Shown here in pieces: positions 49,946-61,414 of a DNA stretch of 64,000 nucleotides. Source of the stretch: Streptococcus infantis. GTDB taxonomy: Bacteria > Bacillota > Bacilli > Lactobacillales > Streptococcaceae. A program made the translations under genes and the position numbers. The stretch covers positions 103,189 through 167,188 of the forward strand of contig NZ_JADMUH010000001.1 in NCBI RefSeq assembly GCF_015546995.1. Reading direction: 5' to 3'. Within the stretch, counting starts at the first letter, position 1. Every line of letters starts with the position of its first letter. The notes below the pieces were generated by a model, which saw nothing but the letters and a program-made list of their open reading frames with translations, had not been told where the DNA came from and ran no database searches.

Positions 49946-51375
49946 AAATTTTATTTGTAGCAGCCGAAGGAGCCCCTTTTTCTAAAACAGGTGGCTTGGG
50001 AGATGTTATCGGGGCTCTTCCAAAATCATTAGTTAAAGCTGGTCATGAAGTTGCTGTTATCCTGCCATACTATGACATGGTGGAAGCCAAGTTTGGTGAT
50101 CAAATTGAAGATGTTCTTCAATTTGAAGTATATGTTGGTTGGCGTAGACAATTTTGTGGAATAAAGAAAACTGTTTTAAATGGCGTTACTTTCTACTTTA
50201 TTGACAACCAGTATTATTTCTTCCGTGGTCACGTATACGGAGACTTCGATGATGGTGAACGCTTTGCTTTCTTCCAACTTGCGGCTCTGGAGGCTATGGA
50301 GCGTATTGGTTTTATTCCAGATGTTCTTCATGCTCATGATTATCATACAGCTATGATTCCCTTCTTGTTGAAGGAAAAATACAGATGGATTCAAGCCTAT
50401 CAAAACATTAAGACTGTCTTAACGATCCACAACCTGGAATTCCAAGGTCAATTCTCTGAAGGTATGCTTTGGGATTTGTTCCGAGTTGGTTTTGAACGCT
50501 ATGCAGATGGTACAGTTCGCTGGAATGACTGCCTGAACTGGATGAAGGCTGGTATCCTCTATGCAGATCGTGTATCTACTGTTTCGCCAAGCTATGCTTA
50601 TGAAATCATGACAACAGAGTTTGGATGTGGCTTGGATCAGATTTTACGAATGGAGTCTGGTAAGGTTTCTGGTATTGTAAATGGAATCGATACGGATCTT
50701 TATAATCCAGAAACGGATCCTTTGTTGGATTATCATTTTAATAAATCAGACCTATCAGGAAAAGGTCAGAATAAAGCTAAACTTCAAGAGAAAGTTGGTC
50801 TTCCAGTTCGTCCCGATGTTCCAATGATTGGTATTGTGTCGCGTTTAACAAGACAGAAAGGTTTTGATGTCGTTGTTGAAGGTTTGCATCGCATGCTTCA
50901 AGAGGATGTTCAAATCGTTCTCTTGGGTACAGGTGATCCTGGTTTTGAACAAGCCTTCTCATGGTTTGGTCAAGTATTCCCAGATAAACTATCTGCCAAT
51001 ATTACCTTTGATGTCAAGCTAGCACAAGAAATTTATGCAGCCTGTGATATTTTCCTCATGCCAAGTCGTTTTGAACCTTGTGGACTTTCTCAAATGATGG
51101 CTATGCGTTATGGAACATTACCACTTGTTCATGAGGTGGGCGGGTTGAGAGATACTGTCCAACCGTTTAATCCAATTGAAGGAACGGGTACAGGATTTAG
51201 TTTTGACAACTTGACGTCATACTGGCTTAACTGGGCTCTTCAAACTGCTTTGGATGTTTACTATAATCATCCTGACGTTTGGAAGAGACTTCAAGTCCAA
51301 GCTATGGAATGTGACTTTTCTTGGGATACAGCTTGTCAGTCTTATCTTGATTTGTATCACAGCTTAGCAAATTAA
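49942..51375 (+). CDS. glgA: Glycogen synthase (ADP-glucose, GT5)
   Basis: 477 residues. Starts with [21 protein letters not shown], where KTGGL binds ADP-glucose; [11 protein letters not shown] and the C-terminal [12 protein letters not shown] motif are present. Elongates alpha-1,4 glucan. ATGA overlap with glgD; followed by a terminator. No phosphorylase gene is in the operon. Confidence 0.96.
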   Translation: MKILFVAAEGAPFSKTGGLGDVIGALPKSLVKAGHEVAVILPYYDMVEAKFGDQIEDVLQFEVYVGWRRQFCGIKKTVLNGVTFYFIDNQYYFFRGHVYGDFDDGERFAFFQLAALEAMERIGFIPDVLHAHDYHTAMIPFLLKEKYRWIQAYQNIKTVLTIHNLEFQGQFSEGMLWDLFRVGFERYADGTVRWNDCLNWMKAGILYADRVSTVSPSYAYEIMTTEFGCGLDQILRMESGKVSGIVNGIDTDLYNPETDPLLDYHFNKSDLSGKGQNKAKLQEKVGLPVRPDVPMIGIVSRLTRQKGFDVVVEGLHRMLQEDVQIVLLGTGDPGFEQAFSWFGQVFPDKLSANITFDVKLAQEIYAACDIFLMPSRFEPCGLSQMMAMRYGTLPLVHEVGGLRDTVQPFNPIEGTGTGFSFDNLTSYWLNWALQTALDVYYNHPDVWKRLQVQAMECDFSWDTACQSYLDLYHSLAN

Positions 51376-51382
51376 ATAAATA

Positions 51383-51414
51383 AAATCGTATGATGGTTTC
51401 ATACGATTTTTTGA
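51383..51414 (+). terminator. Terminator of glgBCDA
   Basis: AAATCGTATGA (51383-51393), loop TGGTT, TCATACGATTT (51399-51409), then T residues. Confidence 0.9.
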
Positions 51415-51437
51415 GATGATGAAAGTATGGGGAATAA

Positions 51438-52079
51438 ATGAATAAAGCTAGAGGACTCTGTGTGCTCGATGTAGATGGAACTCTGATAGAAGAAGAGGTT
51501 ATTGATTTATTAGGGAAAGAGGCAGAATGCGAAAAAGAAGTTGCCCTGCTAACAGCTCAAGCTATGAGAGGAGAATTAGACTTCGAAGCAAGTTTAAAAA
51601 GACGTGTTTCTCTTCTTAAAGGTCTCTCTATCAATGTTTTTGATAAGATTTATCATGAGCTTCATCTTAGTAAGAACGCTGCCCAGTTTATTAAAGTTCT
51701 TCAAGAAAATCAGATAGAAGTCGGTTTAGTATCAGGTGGATTTACCACTATTGTAGAAAGATTAGCAAAAGATTTGGGGATTTCATTATATACTGCTAAT
51801 CAACTGGAAATCAGAGATGATCATTTAACTGGAAATCTAATTGACCCTATTATAAGCAGAGAAGTTAAAGAAGAAAGACTTATAAGGTGGGCTAAAGAAT
51901 TACAAGTGCCTTTCGAGAGAACGATAGCTATCGGTGATGGAGCTAATGACTTAAAAATGCTTAAAAGAGCAGGGCTTGGAGTAGCTTTTTGTGCCAAGGA
52001 TATTGTGAATAAGGAAATAAATATTCAGGTAGATGAGAGAGATTTTGGGAAAGTTTTGGAAATGATAGACTTCCTTTAG
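51438..52079 (+). CDS. serB: Phosphoserine phosphatase (HAD, SerB-like)
   Basis: 213 residues. Motif I DVDGTLIEEE (Asp11 nucleophile, Asp13), motif II VGLVSGGFTT, Lys in KEERLIRWAKE, motif III AIGDGANDLKML. Last step of serine synthesis. It lies 18 bp before glycerate kinase, so both may act on three-carbon acids near glycolysis and serine metabolism. Confidence 0.88.
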   Translation: MNKARGLCVLDVDGTLIEEEVIDLLGKEAECEKEVALLTAQAMRGELDFEASLKRRVSLLKGLSINVFDKIYHELHLSKNAAQFIKVLQENQIEVGLVSGGFTTIVERLAKDLGISLYTANQLEIRDDHLTGNLIDPIISREVKEERLIRWAKELQVPFERTIAIGDGANDLKMLKRAGLGVAFCAKDIVNKEINIQVDERDFGKVLEMIDFL

Positions 52080-52097
52080 ATAGAAAGAGGAATCGAA

Positions 52098-53207
52098 ATG
52101 AAAGTTGTTATCGCGCCAGATTCTTTCAAAGAGAGTCTACCTGCAAACGAAGTAGCAGAAGCTATAAAAAGAGGATTTAAAAGGGTGATACCGGATGCTG
52201 AATGTTTACTTTTACCTGTTGGTGATGGAGGTGAAGGAACAGTAGACGCCATTAAAAGTTCTCTAGGTTTGGAAGAAAAAAGAGTCCAGGTAACTGGACC
52301 TTTTGGTGATGAGGTTTTGATGTCTTACTTTCAAAAAAGAGATTTAGCTCTATTTGAAGTTGCAAATTTAGTGGGTCTTGCTAAAATCCCTTTTGATAAA
52401 CGTAATCCTCTAGAGATTCAAACAAAGGGAATTGGTCAACTTATTCTCCATTTGATAGAACAAGGAATCAAAGATATCTATGTTGGTGTCGGTGGTACGG
52501 CTAGTAACGATGGTGGAATTGGCATTGCTTCAGGACTTGGTTACCAGTTTTATGACAAAAACGGAATTGTACTTCAAGCAAATGGTCAATCTCTATTTGA
52601 TATCAGGAAAATTTTGAAGGAGGGAGTATTTCGAATTCCTTCTGATGTCCATATCAAAATATTAGCAGATGTGACTAATCCACTTTGTGGACCTTATGGT
52701 GCTACCTTTACATTTGGGAAACAAAAGGGATTGGATCCATCTAAATTTCAAGAAGTTGATGCTACTATTAAAGACTTCTATAGTAAAGTTGGACCTGAAA
52801 TATTAAAATTAGATGGTGCAGGAGCAGGTGGTGGTATTGCAGCTGGCTTTTGTGCCTTCGCTGGAGCAGAGATTGTATCTGGTATTCAAACTTGTTTGGA
52901 TTTGATAAACTTCGATCAAAAAGTTACTGATGCAGACCTAGTTATCGTTGGTGAAGGTAGGTTGGATACTCAAAGTTTGGCAGGTAAGGCACCAATCGGT
53001 GTAGCAAAAAGAACACCAAATGGTGTTCCAGTTATTGCTATTTGTGGTAGTTTGTCAGAGGATTTACCACCCTTACCATTTGAGAATATAGTCGCAGCTT
53101 TTTCCATACTTGAAAAAAGCGAACCGTTAGCAGACAGTCTAAAAAAAGCAGCTGTCTATTTAGAAAATACAGCTGCAAGTATCGCACGAATCATGTCTTT
53201 GAGATAG
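52098..53207 (+). CDS. glxK: Glycerate kinase (type I)
   Basis: 369 residues. Family segments [48 protein letters not shown] and [12 protein letters not shown] are clear. Phosphorylates D-glycerate to a phosphoglycerate entering glycolysis just above enolase, which is encoded nearby. AGAGGAA before the ATG. Its stop is two bases from the stop of the convergent YueI-like gene. Confidence 0.93.
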   Translation: MKVVIAPDSFKESLPANEVAEAIKRGFKRVIPDAECLLLPVGDGGEGTVDAIKSSLGLEEKRVQVTGPFGDEVLMSYFQKRDLALFEVANLVGLAKIPFDKRNPLEIQTKGIGQLILHLIEQGIKDIYVGVGGTASNDGGIGIASGLGYQFYDKNGIVLQANGQSLFDIRKILKEGVFRIPSDVHIKILADVTNPLCGPYGATFTFGKQKGLDPSKFQEVDATIKDFYSKVGPEILKLDGAGAGGGIAAGFCAFAGAEIVSGIQTCLDLINFDQKVTDADLVIVGEGRLDTQSLAGKAPIGVAKRTPNGVPVIAICGSLSEDLPPLPFENIVAAFSILEKSEPLADSLKKAAVYLENTAASIARIMSLR

Positions 53208-53209
53208 AG

Positions 53210-53653
53210 TTAACCAAACCATTTTTTCCAGAGAGAAGTAGGAACTTTCGTCTCTTTCTCTTGCCACAAGTCTGAAAAGGCCTTTCTGAGGTCTTTTTCA
53301 CTTGTTTGAACCGGAACATCGCTATGGATAACCAGTCCGAAAGGAGAAGAGTTATGATCTTCAGAAACGATAGTTGCTTGGCAGTCAGCATCTTTGGCTT
53401 GTTTTAAATAATAGACCTGTTTGTCAAATACTACTTGAGGAGAAATTTTGACAAATAGAGGTTCGGTTTCTTTTTTAAAAGTCTCTAAAATTGTTAAAAA
53501 TGCCTTTTGAAATTTGACATCATTCGCAGTAGCGAGTTCAGCGTAGCCAAGAACACGTTCTTCAAAGGTACCAAGAAAACGTCTTTGTTCGTCTGGATTT
53601 AACTTAAGTCCACCATTGGCTTTTTCTAATATTTGTTTAGATATATCAGTCAT
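53210..53653 (-). CDS. YueI-like (DUF1694) protein
   Basis: 147 residues, soluble, family DUF1694; motif GLKLNPDEQRRFLGTFEERVLG near the N-terminus. The fold is reminiscent of ribosomal L30e-like proteins but the function is unknown. No ribosome site precedes ATG 53653. TGATATACT sits six bases upstream, so the mRNA may be leaderless. Convergent with glycerate kinase, leaving only 2 bp between stop codons and no room for a separate terminator. Confidence 0.85.
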   Translation of the reverse strand: MTDISKQILEKANGGLKLNPDEQRRFLGTFEERVLGYAELATANDVKFQKAFLTILETFKKETEPLFVKISPQVVFDKQVYYLKQAKDADCQATIVSEDHNSSPFGLVIHSDVPVQTSEKDLRKAFSDLWQEKETKVPTSLWKKWFG

Positions 53654-53659
53654 AAATAT

Positions 53660-53668
53660 AGTATATCA
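53660..53668 (-). promoter_or_regulatory. Extended -10 promoter of the YueI-like gene (leaderless start)
   Basis: Minus-strand TGATATACT is followed by ATATTT and the ATG at 53653; predicted transcription start equals the start codon. Confidence 0.6.
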
Positions 53669-53749
53669 TAAAAGTCTATAGATAAGGCGGAAAAGAAAGC
53701 GATTACTTAACAAAGTTAAGGAAAATTTGCACAAAGATAACGTTTTTTC

Positions 53750-53778
53750 TTGAAAAAGGTATCTTTTTGATGTATCAT
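53750..53778 (+). promoter_or_regulatory. eno promoter
   Basis: TTGAAA (53750-53755), 17-bp spacer, TATCAT (53773-53778) with extended TG. Confidence 0.75.
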
Positions 53779-53813
53779 AGAGGTGTAAAATAATTTAACT
53801 CAAAGGAGAGTAA

Positions 53814-55121
<1,308 letters not shown>

Positions 55122-55141
55122 AATAGTTCAGTGAACTAATG

Positions 55142-55172
55142 AAAGCCCTTGGATTTTTCCGAGGGCTTTTGT
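55142..55172 (+). terminator. Terminator after eno
   Basis: AAAGCCCTTGG (55142-55152) with CCGAGGGCTTT (55159-55169), one G-T pair, then TTG. A palindrome AGTTCAGTGAACT precedes it. Confidence 0.88.
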
Positions 55173-55298
55173 ATATTATTAGACAAGCCCAAAGAAATCC
55201 AGTCTTGTTTTCGTATTCTAGAGGTGAAAAGAGAGATTTTTAAACGTTTTTTTGGTATAATAATACCCAGGAAAAACTAGAGAAAGAAGGAGGTTGAG

Positions 55299-56639
55299 AT
55301 GGATAAGTATTTGTCGGTAACAACTTTGACTAAGTATCTGAAAATGAAATTCGATAAAGACCCATACTTGGAGAGGGTCTATTTAACTGGTCAGGTTTCT
55401 AACTTCCGGAAGCGTCCAACTCATCAATATTTTTCTCTAAAAGATGATCGAGCTGTAATCCAAGCGACTATTTGGTCAGGTATTTATCAGAAACTAGGTT
55501 TTGATTTGGAAGAAGGGATGAAGATCAATGTTATCGGTCGTGTCCAAGTCTATGAACCAAGTGGGAGCTACTCTATCATCATTGAAAAGGCAGAGCCTGA
55601 TGGTGTAGGGGCTCTTGCGATTCAGTTCGAACAATTAAAAAAGAAATTATCGGAAGAAGGCCTTTTTCAAGAACGCTTTAAACAAGCAATCCCTCAGTTT
55701 GCAAAACGTATCGGGGTTGTGACTAGTCGTAGTGGTGCTGTTATACAGGATATTATTACTACCGTTAGCAGACGTTTCCCAGGGGTTGAGATTGTTTTAT
55801 ATCCTACTAAGGTTCAAGGCGAAGGGGCAGCAGAGGAGATTGCCCGTAACATTGCTAGAGCTAATGAACGAGAAGACTTGGATGTTCTGATCATTGGTCG
55901 TGGTGGTGGTTCAATTGAGGATCTTTGGGCTTTTAACGAAGAGATTGTAGTGCGTTCTATCTTTGAATCGCGCCTTCCTATTATTTCAAGTGTGGGCCAC
56001 GAAACGGATGTAACCTTGGCTGATTTTGTTGCCGACAAGAGAGCAGCAACACCAACTGCTGCAGCAGAGTTAGCTACACCTGTGACTAAGTTAGATCTAC
56101 TGACCTACCTTAAAAATCAAGAGAAACGAATGTCTACTGCTGTACAAAATACTTTATCAAAGAAAAAAGAAGCCTTGAGAGGGCTTAGTCAATCAGTCAT
56201 CTTTAGACAACCAGAGCGTTTATATGATGGATATCTGCAACGTTTGGATCAGTTAATGCTTCGACTGAAGCAGGGATTGAATGGTGAGTTAGTTAGAAAT
56301 CAACAGAAGGTTCAAGCTCAAATTCACCGTTTGGAGCAATTATCGCCAAATGTCAAGATTCAGCGCTACCAAGACCGTATTCAACAGTTACAAAAATTAA
56401 TGCGTAGCCAGATGGCTGTGATCTATGATGCTAAGGTTGCTGAAGTAAAACGCTTGTCAGAAGCTCTACTCATGTTAGATACGAGTCGTATCGTAGCAAG
56501 GGGTTATGCGATTGTTAAAAAAGAGGATACTGTGGTATCTTCAGTAAATGATTTGAAAAAAAATGACCAGGTGATGTTGATGATGCGAGATGGTCAGGTA
56601 GAATTAGAGGTTAAAGATGTCAAAACAGAAGAAATTTGA
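55299..56639 (+). CDS. xseA: Exodeoxyribonuclease VII large subunit
   Basis: 446 residues. N-terminal OB fold ([23 protein letters not shown]), catalytic region [15 protein letters not shown] and [19 protein letters not shown], then [24 protein letters not shown] split here only for length. A long coiled-coil follows (about 280-400). With XseB it degrades single-stranded DNA. GAAGGAGG before the ATG; first gene of a tightly packed cluster. Confidence 0.96.
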   Translation: MDKYLSVTTLTKYLKMKFDKDPYLERVYLTGQVSNFRKRPTHQYFSLKDDRAVIQATIWSGIYQKLGFDLEEGMKINVIGRVQVYEPSGSYSIIIEKAEPDGVGALAIQFEQLKKKLSEEGLFQERFKQAIPQFAKRIGVVTSRSGAVIQDIITTVSRRFPGVEIVLYPTKVQGEGAAEEIARNIARANEREDLDVLIIGRGGGSIEDLWAFNEEIVVRSIFESRLPIISSVGHETDVTLADFVADKRAATPTAAAELATPVTKLDLLTYLKNQEKRMSTAVQNTLSKKKEALRGLSQSVIFRQPERLYDGYLQRLDQLMLRLKQGLNGELVRNQQKVQAQIHRLEQLSPNVKIQRYQDRIQQLQKLMRSQMAVIYDAKVAEVKRLSEALLMLDTSRIVARGYAIVKKEDTVVSSVNDLKKNDQVMLMMRDGQVELEVKDVKTEEI

Positions 56640-56829
56640 AGATAATTTAGCAGAGCTTGAGACTATTGTTCAGAGTTTAGAAAATGGTGAAATTGCTTTA
56701 GAAGATGCTATTACTGCATTTCAAAAAGGAATGGTTCTTTCAAAAGAATTGCAAGCAACACTTGATAAAGCAGAAAAGACCTTGGTTAAAGTTATGCAAG
56801 AAGATGGAACAGAAAGCGAACTTCTATGA
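56617..56829 (+). CDS. xseB: Exodeoxyribonuclease VII small subunit
   Basis: 70 residues, helical hairpin with [20 protein letters not shown] and [11 protein letters not shown], the family signature. Several copies bind the XseA coiled coil. Overlaps xseA by 23 bp and ispA by 4 bp (ATGA). Confidence 0.95.
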   Translation: MSKQKKFEDNLAELETIVQSLENGEIALEDAITAFQKGMVLSKELQATLDKAEKTLVKVMQEDGTESELL

Positions 56830-57701
56830 ACAAGCAAAAAAAATTAGCTTTGGTTCAGTCAGCTCTTGAGGAGTTTTATGGAGACCAGCAATTAGCTGCT
56901 AATCTCAGAGAAGCTGTTCTCTATTCTATTCATGCAGGTGGTAAACGAATTCGTCCTTATCTGCTTTTAGAAGTTTTGGAGTCTTTGCAGGTGCCAATCA
57001 CTATAGCTCATGCCCAGGTTGCAGCAGCGCTTGAGATGATTCACACAGGTAGCTTAATTCATGATGATCTTCCGGCTATGGATGATGATGATTTTCGTCG
57101 TGGGCGTTTAACCAACCATAAGAAGTTTGGTGAAGCACTAGCAATTTTAGCAGGAGATGCCCTCTTTTTAGATCCTTATGCTTTGATAGCGCAAGCAGAC
57201 TTGCCAAACGAAATTAAGGTAGATTTAATAGCTTCTTTGTCCCTTTCTTCTGGAAGTATGGGGATGGTCGCTGGCCAAGTTTTGGATATGGAAGGTGAAG
57301 GTAAACATTTAAATCTAGAAGAACTTCAGACCATCCATGCTAATAAAACTGGTAAACTCTTAGCCTTCCCTTTTCAAGCGGCAGGAGTTATTGCAGGATT
57401 GGATAAAAATCTTCAAAAACAGTTGAAAACAGTTGGAGAGCTGATTGGGCTTGCTTTTCAAGTGAGAGATGATATCCTTGATGTTACTGCTAGTTTTGAG
57501 GAAATTGGTAAAACACCACAAAAAGATTTGCAAGCTGAGAAATCAACCTATCCTGCTTTGTTAGGATTGGATGAGGCAAAAGTTTTTTGTAACCGAACTT
57601 TGGATCAGGCTAATGAAAAATTAGATGTGATTAGCCAATTAGTCGACTTTGATAAAGAACCAATTGTAAAAATAGTAGAAAGTTTGAGAATCAATGCCTA
57701 A
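56826..57701 (+). CDS. ispA: Farnesyl/geranyl diphosphate synthase
   Basis: 291 residues, all-helical prenyl transferase. First Asp-rich motif [10 protein letters not shown] (about 80-89) and second DDILD (about 219-223), with GGKRIRPYL near the N-terminus. Makes farnesyl diphosphate, precursor of undecaprenyl carrier lipid. Overlaps xseB (4 bp) and tlyA (8 bp). Confidence 0.94.
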   Translation: MNKQKKLALVQSALEEFYGDQQLAANLREAVLYSIHAGGKRIRPYLLLEVLESLQVPITIAHAQVAAALEMIHTGSLIHDDLPAMDDDDFRRGRLTNHKKFGEALAILAGDALFLDPYALIAQADLPNEIKVDLIASLSLSSGSMGMVAGQVLDMEGEGKHLNLEELQTIHANKTGKLLAFPFQAAGVIAGLDKNLQKQLKTVGELIGLAFQVRDDILDVTASFEEIGKTPQKDLQAEKSTYPALLGLDEAKVFCNRTLDQANEKLDVISQLVDFDKEPIVKIVESLRINA

Positions 57702-58509
57702 GGAAAGAGTAGATGTACTTGCCTACAAACAAGGTTTATTTGAAACAAGAGAACAGGCTAAGCGGGGCGTAATGGCTGGATTAGTGATTGCAGTCCTAAA
57801 TGGTGAGCGTTTTGATAAACCAGGAGAAAAAATTCCTGACGATACTGAATTAAAACTCAAGGGTGAGAAACTCAAGTATGTGAGCCGAGGCGGCTTGAAA
57901 CTTGAGAAAGCTTTAGAAAAATTTGAAATATCGGTTGAAGGCAAAACGACCATTGATATTGGTGCTTCAACAGGAGGCTTTACGGATGTCATGCTTCAAA
58001 ATGGTGCAAAACTGGTTTATGCCGTTGATGTTGGGACCAATCAGCTAGCCTGGAAATTACGCCAAGATTCACGTGTTGTCAGCATGGAGCAATTTAACTT
58101 TCGTTATGCTGAAAAAAATGACTTTGAAGAAGAGCCATCTTTCGCAAGTATCGATGTGAGTTTTATTTCTTTGAGTCTCATTTTACCAGCTCTACATAGA
58201 ATATTGGCCAATCAAGGGGAAGTTGTTGCACTTATAAAACCACAGTTTGAAGCAGGGCGAGAACAAATTGGAAAAAATGGTATTATCAGAGATGCCAAAG
58301 TTCACCAAAATGTTTTAGAATCAGTTACTAAAATGGCAGTTGATGAAGGATTCTCAGTCTTAGGATTGGATTTCTCTCCTATTCAAGGTGGACACGGGAA
58401 TATTGAATTTCTTGCTTATTTACGTAAAGAGGAACATGCAAGCAACCAAGTAGTTTCTGAAATAGAAAAAGTAGTAGAAAAAGCACATAGAGAGTTTAAA
58501 GATGAATAA
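57694..58509 (+). CDS. tlyA: TlyA-family rRNA methyltransferase (S4 + FtsJ domains)
   Basis: 271 residues. N-terminal S4 RNA-binding domain (about 5-65, ERVDVLAYKQGLFETREQAK), then a Rossmann methyltransferase with SAM loop DIGASTGGFTDVML. LIKPQFEAGREQIGKNG is the signature of the group formerly called hemolysin A. Likely a ribosomal RNA 2'-O-methyltransferase; hemolytic activity is not established. Overlaps ispA and argR by 8 bp each. Confidence 0.92.
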   Translation: MPKERVDVLAYKQGLFETREQAKRGVMAGLVIAVLNGERFDKPGEKIPDDTELKLKGEKLKYVSRGGLKLEKALEKFEISVEGKTTIDIGASTGGFTDVMLQNGAKLVYAVDVGTNQLAWKLRQDSRVVSMEQFNFRYAEKNDFEEEPSFASIDVSFISLSLILPALHRILANQGEVVALIKPQFEAGREQIGKNGIIRDAKVHQNVLESVTKMAVDEGFSVLGLDFSPIQGGHGNIEFLAYLRKEEHASNQVVSEIEKVVEKAHREFKDE

Positions 58510-58933
58510 AAAAGAAAGACTTGAAAAGATTAGAAGATTTGTGACTGATTATCAAATCGGCACACAAGAAGAAATCGTTGAACACTTGAGAGAAGCAGGC
58601 ATCTCTGCTACTCAAGCAACTGTTTCACGTGATATCAAAGAATTAGGGATTGTAAAAATTCCTTTGAAAGACAATACATATGTCTATGAATTACCAAAGT
58701 CAGTAGTTAAAAGTTTACAGTTAGCTGAGAACAATATCGAAAGTTTCGAAAGAATGGGTAATCTCATCAACTTAGATGTCATTCCTGGGAATACAATTTT
58801 TGTTAAAAGTCAATTGACTCAAACATTTTCGGATATGATTTTTAGCTGTTTAGCAGATGATAACTCAATTTTAATTGTGGCGCGAACTGAAGAAGCAGCT
58901 GTAGAGATTGTTGAACAAGTTAAAAAGTGGTAG
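58502..58933 (+). CDS. argR: ArgR/AhrC-family arginine repressor
   Basis: 143 residues. Winged HTH (about 1-70) with IGTQEEIVEHLREAG and SATQATVSRDIKEL, then the oligomerisation/arginine-binding domain. The hallmark GT-GDDT segment is only partly conserved here (CLADDNSILIVAR), so ligand sensing may be altered, as seen among the several streptococcal ArgR paralogues. Between tlyA and recN, the usual Firmicute location for AhrC. Confidence 0.92.
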   Translation: MNKKERLEKIRRFVTDYQIGTQEEIVEHLREAGISATQATVSRDIKELGIVKIPLKDNTYVYELPKSVVKSLQLAENNIESFERMGNLINLDVIPGNTIFVKSQLTQTFSDMIFSCLADDNSILIVARTEEAAVEIVEQVKKW

Positions 58934-58939
58934 GACCTT

Positions 58940-60607
58940 ATGTTACTTGAAATTTCAATTAAAAACTTTGCCATCATTGAGGCTATTTCGCTTAATTTTG
59001 AGAAGGGAATGACAGTTCTGACGGGGGAAACCGGTGCTGGGAAGTCTATCATCATCGATGCTATGAATATGATGCTGGGAGCCAGAGCTACAACGGACGT
59101 CATTCGTCATGGTGCTCCTAAGGCTGAAATCGAAGGTCTTTTCTCGGTTGAAAACAGTCATGCTTTGCAAATGATTTTTGATGAGCAAGGAATAGAGTTA
59201 GGTGATGAAATCATCATCCGTCGTGAAATTTTACAAAACGGGCGTAGTGTTAGTCGTGTCAATGGACAGATGGTTAATCTATCTGTTCTTCGCTCAATTG
59301 GACAGTATCTTGTTGATATCCATGGCCAACATGATCAAGAAGAGTTAATGCGTCCCCAATTGCATATTCAGATGCTTGATGGGTTTGGTGATGCAGATTT
59401 TCTGGAACTGAAGCAAGCCTATCAGACAAACTTTGATGCTTATCGTAAAATGCGTAAGCAACTTCTTGAGATTAAGAAAAATCAAGAAGAGCACAAGGCT
59501 CGTATTGAAATGTTGGAATTTCAGATGGCTGAAATTGAATCTGCGTCCTTACAGCCAGGTGAAGACCTCAAACTAAACCAAGAACGAGATAAACTTCTAA
59601 ATCATAAAAATATTGCTGATACGTTGACTAACGCTTATACAATGTTAGATAATGAAGAGTTTTCAAGTCTAGCTAACGTTCGTTCAGCAATGAATGATAT
59701 GGAAAGTTTAGAAGACTATGATGCAGAGTACCGTGAAATATCGTCCTCTCTATCTGAATCCTACTATGTTTTAGAGGATGTCACTAAGCGTTTAGAGGAT
59801 ATTATCGAAGATTTAGATTTCGATGGTAATCGCTTGATGCAGATTGAAAGTCGTTTAGATCTCATTCACTCCATTACACGTAAGTACGGTGGGAATGTTG
59901 ACGATGTCTTGATGTACTTTGCTAAAATCACAGAAGAATACAACCTTCTGACTGGCAATAACTTATCTTCAGATGATATGGAAGCAGAACTCAAAAAGTT
60001 GGAAGTAAGTCTAGTTGACTTAGCAACTAATCTTGCATCTGCTCGACATAACTTAGCTCAACAATTAGAAACTGAGATTCAGCAAGAACTCAAAGACCTT
60101 TATATGGACAAGGCTCGATTTCAGGTTCAATTTACTAAAGGTAAGTTTACTCGTGAAGGAAATGAAAGTGTTGAATTTTACATCTCCACCAACCCTGGAG
60201 AAGACTTTAAACCATTGGTTAAAGTAGCTTCTGGAGGAGAGTTATCTCGCCTCATGTTGGCGATCAAGTCTGCTTTTTCTCGTAAGGAAGGTAAGACCAG
60301 CATTGTATTTGATGAAGTGGACACAGGAGTTTCAGGTCGTGTAGCCCAAGCAATTGCTCAAAAGATTCATAAAATTGGTCAGCACGGCCAAGTATTAGCT
60401 ATATCTCATCTTCCTCAAGTCATTGCGATTGCAGATTATCAGTTCTTTATTGAAAAGATTAGTAATGACCATTCAACTGTTTCAACAGTTCGCTTGTTGA
60501 CAGTTGAAGAAAGGGTGGAAGAAGTTGCTAAAATGTTGGCTGGTGAGAATGTGACTGAAGCGGCACTTAGTCAAGCGAGAGAATTGTTACAAAGTAAGGA
60601 GAAATAA
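58940..60607 (+). CDS. recN: DNA repair protein RecN
   Basis: 555 residues, SMC-like. Walker A TGETGAGKSII (about 30-40), coiled-coil arms (about 155-350), ABC signature VASGGELSRLMLA, Walker B TSIVFDEVDTGVSG. Holds broken DNA ends during recombinational repair. AGGACC before the ATG, 6 bp after argR. Confidence 0.96.
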   Translation: MLLEISIKNFAIIEAISLNFEKGMTVLTGETGAGKSIIIDAMNMMLGARATTDVIRHGAPKAEIEGLFSVENSHALQMIFDEQGIELGDEIIIRREILQNGRSVSRVNGQMVNLSVLRSIGQYLVDIHGQHDQEELMRPQLHIQMLDGFGDADFLELKQAYQTNFDAYRKMRKQLLEIKKNQEEHKARIEMLEFQMAEIESASLQPGEDLKLNQERDKLLNHKNIADTLTNAYTMLDNEEFSSLANVRSAMNDMESLEDYDAEYREISSSLSESYYVLEDVTKRLEDIIEDLDFDGNRLMQIESRLDLIHSITRKYGGNVDDVLMYFAKITEEYNLLTGNNLSSDDMEAELKKLEVSLVDLATNLASARHNLAQQLETEIQQELKDLYMDKARFQVQFTKGKFTREGNESVEFYISTNPGEDFKPLVKVASGGELSRLMLAIKSAFSRKEGKTSIVFDEVDTGVSGRVAQAIAQKIHKIGQHGQVLAISHLPQVIAIADYQFFIEKISNDHSTVSTVRLLTVEERVEEVAKMLAGENVTEAALSQARELLQSKEK

Positions 60608-61336
60608 ATGACAGACTATTATGTTATTGGAGATGTTCACGGAAAAGCAGGAATGCTCGAGGACCTTCTAAAAACATGGGATGGTAAGACTCAATTACTC
60701 TTTCTTGGAGATTTGATTGATAGAGGAGAGGATAGCCGACGTGTTCTTGAAATGGTCAAGGACTTGGTTGATAACAAAGGAGCTATCTGTTTATCAGGAA
60801 ATCATGAGTATATGTTTTTAACATGGTTGGATAATCCTGAAGAAAGCTATGACCACTATCGTCGTAATGGTGGGGATACAACTATTAACTCTATTCTAGG
60901 TCGCCCTTTGGATGCACCAGTAGATGGTGTAGCAGATGCTAAGCGTGTTGTAACTGAAGCAGCTGACTTAGTGGAGTTTATCCGTCAGATGCCTTTTGTG
61001 ATTGAAACAGATAAGTATATATTCGTTCATGCTGGTATTGATTTGACTTTGGATGACTGGCATGATACTACAGATTACAAGAAAGTTTGGCTCAGAAAAC
61101 CATTCCACGAAGCAGCTAATCATACTGGTAAAACGATTGTCTTTGGACATACACCAGTCTATGGTTTACTAAATCAAGAACGCGGTACAGCGGAACTTTG
61201 GATTACAGAAGACGGTAAGATTGGAATGGATGGAGGAGCTGTTTACGGCGGTGTCCTTCACGGTATTGTCTTTACTGACCAAGGTATGACTGAACGCTAT
61301 TTCATCGAAAATGACGGCTTTGTCGCCGAAGATTAG
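60608..61336 (+). CDS. PPP-type metallophosphoesterase
   Basis: 242 residues. Complete di-metal site: GDVHGKAG, GDLIDRGEDS, SGNHEYM, VHAGID and VFGHTPV. The layout is that of bacterial Ser/Thr protein phosphatases and Ap4A-hydrolase-like enzymes; the substrate is not known. Begins directly after the recN stop, with AAGGAG inside recN, so it is the last gene of the xseA cluster. Confidence 0.9.
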   Translation: MTDYYVIGDVHGKAGMLEDLLKTWDGKTQLLFLGDLIDRGEDSRRVLEMVKDLVDNKGAICLSGNHEYMFLTWLDNPEESYDHYRRNGGDTTINSILGRPLDAPVDGVADAKRVVTEAADLVEFIRQMPFVIETDKYIFVHAGIDLTLDDWHDTTDYKKVWLRKPFHEAANHTGKTIVFGHTPVYGLLNQERGTAELWITEDGKIGMDGGAVYGGVLHGIVFTDQGMTERYFIENDGFVAED

Positions 61337-61345
61337 TACTCCTAG

Positions 61346-61400
61346 CAGGGTATGGTCTTGTCAAAATATTAAAAACATTTTATAATTAATAGATACCCTG
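61346..61400 (+). promoter_or_regulatory. lepA promoter bracketed by an inverted repeat
   Basis: TTGTCA (61358-61363), 17-bp spacer, TATAAT (61381-61386). CAGGGTAT (61346-61353) and ATACCCTG (61393-61400) flank the promoter as perfect 8-bp inverted arms. On a transcript coming from recN they would form a long-loop hairpin. Confidence 0.7.
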
Positions 61401-61414
61401 AAAGGAAGAGAATC

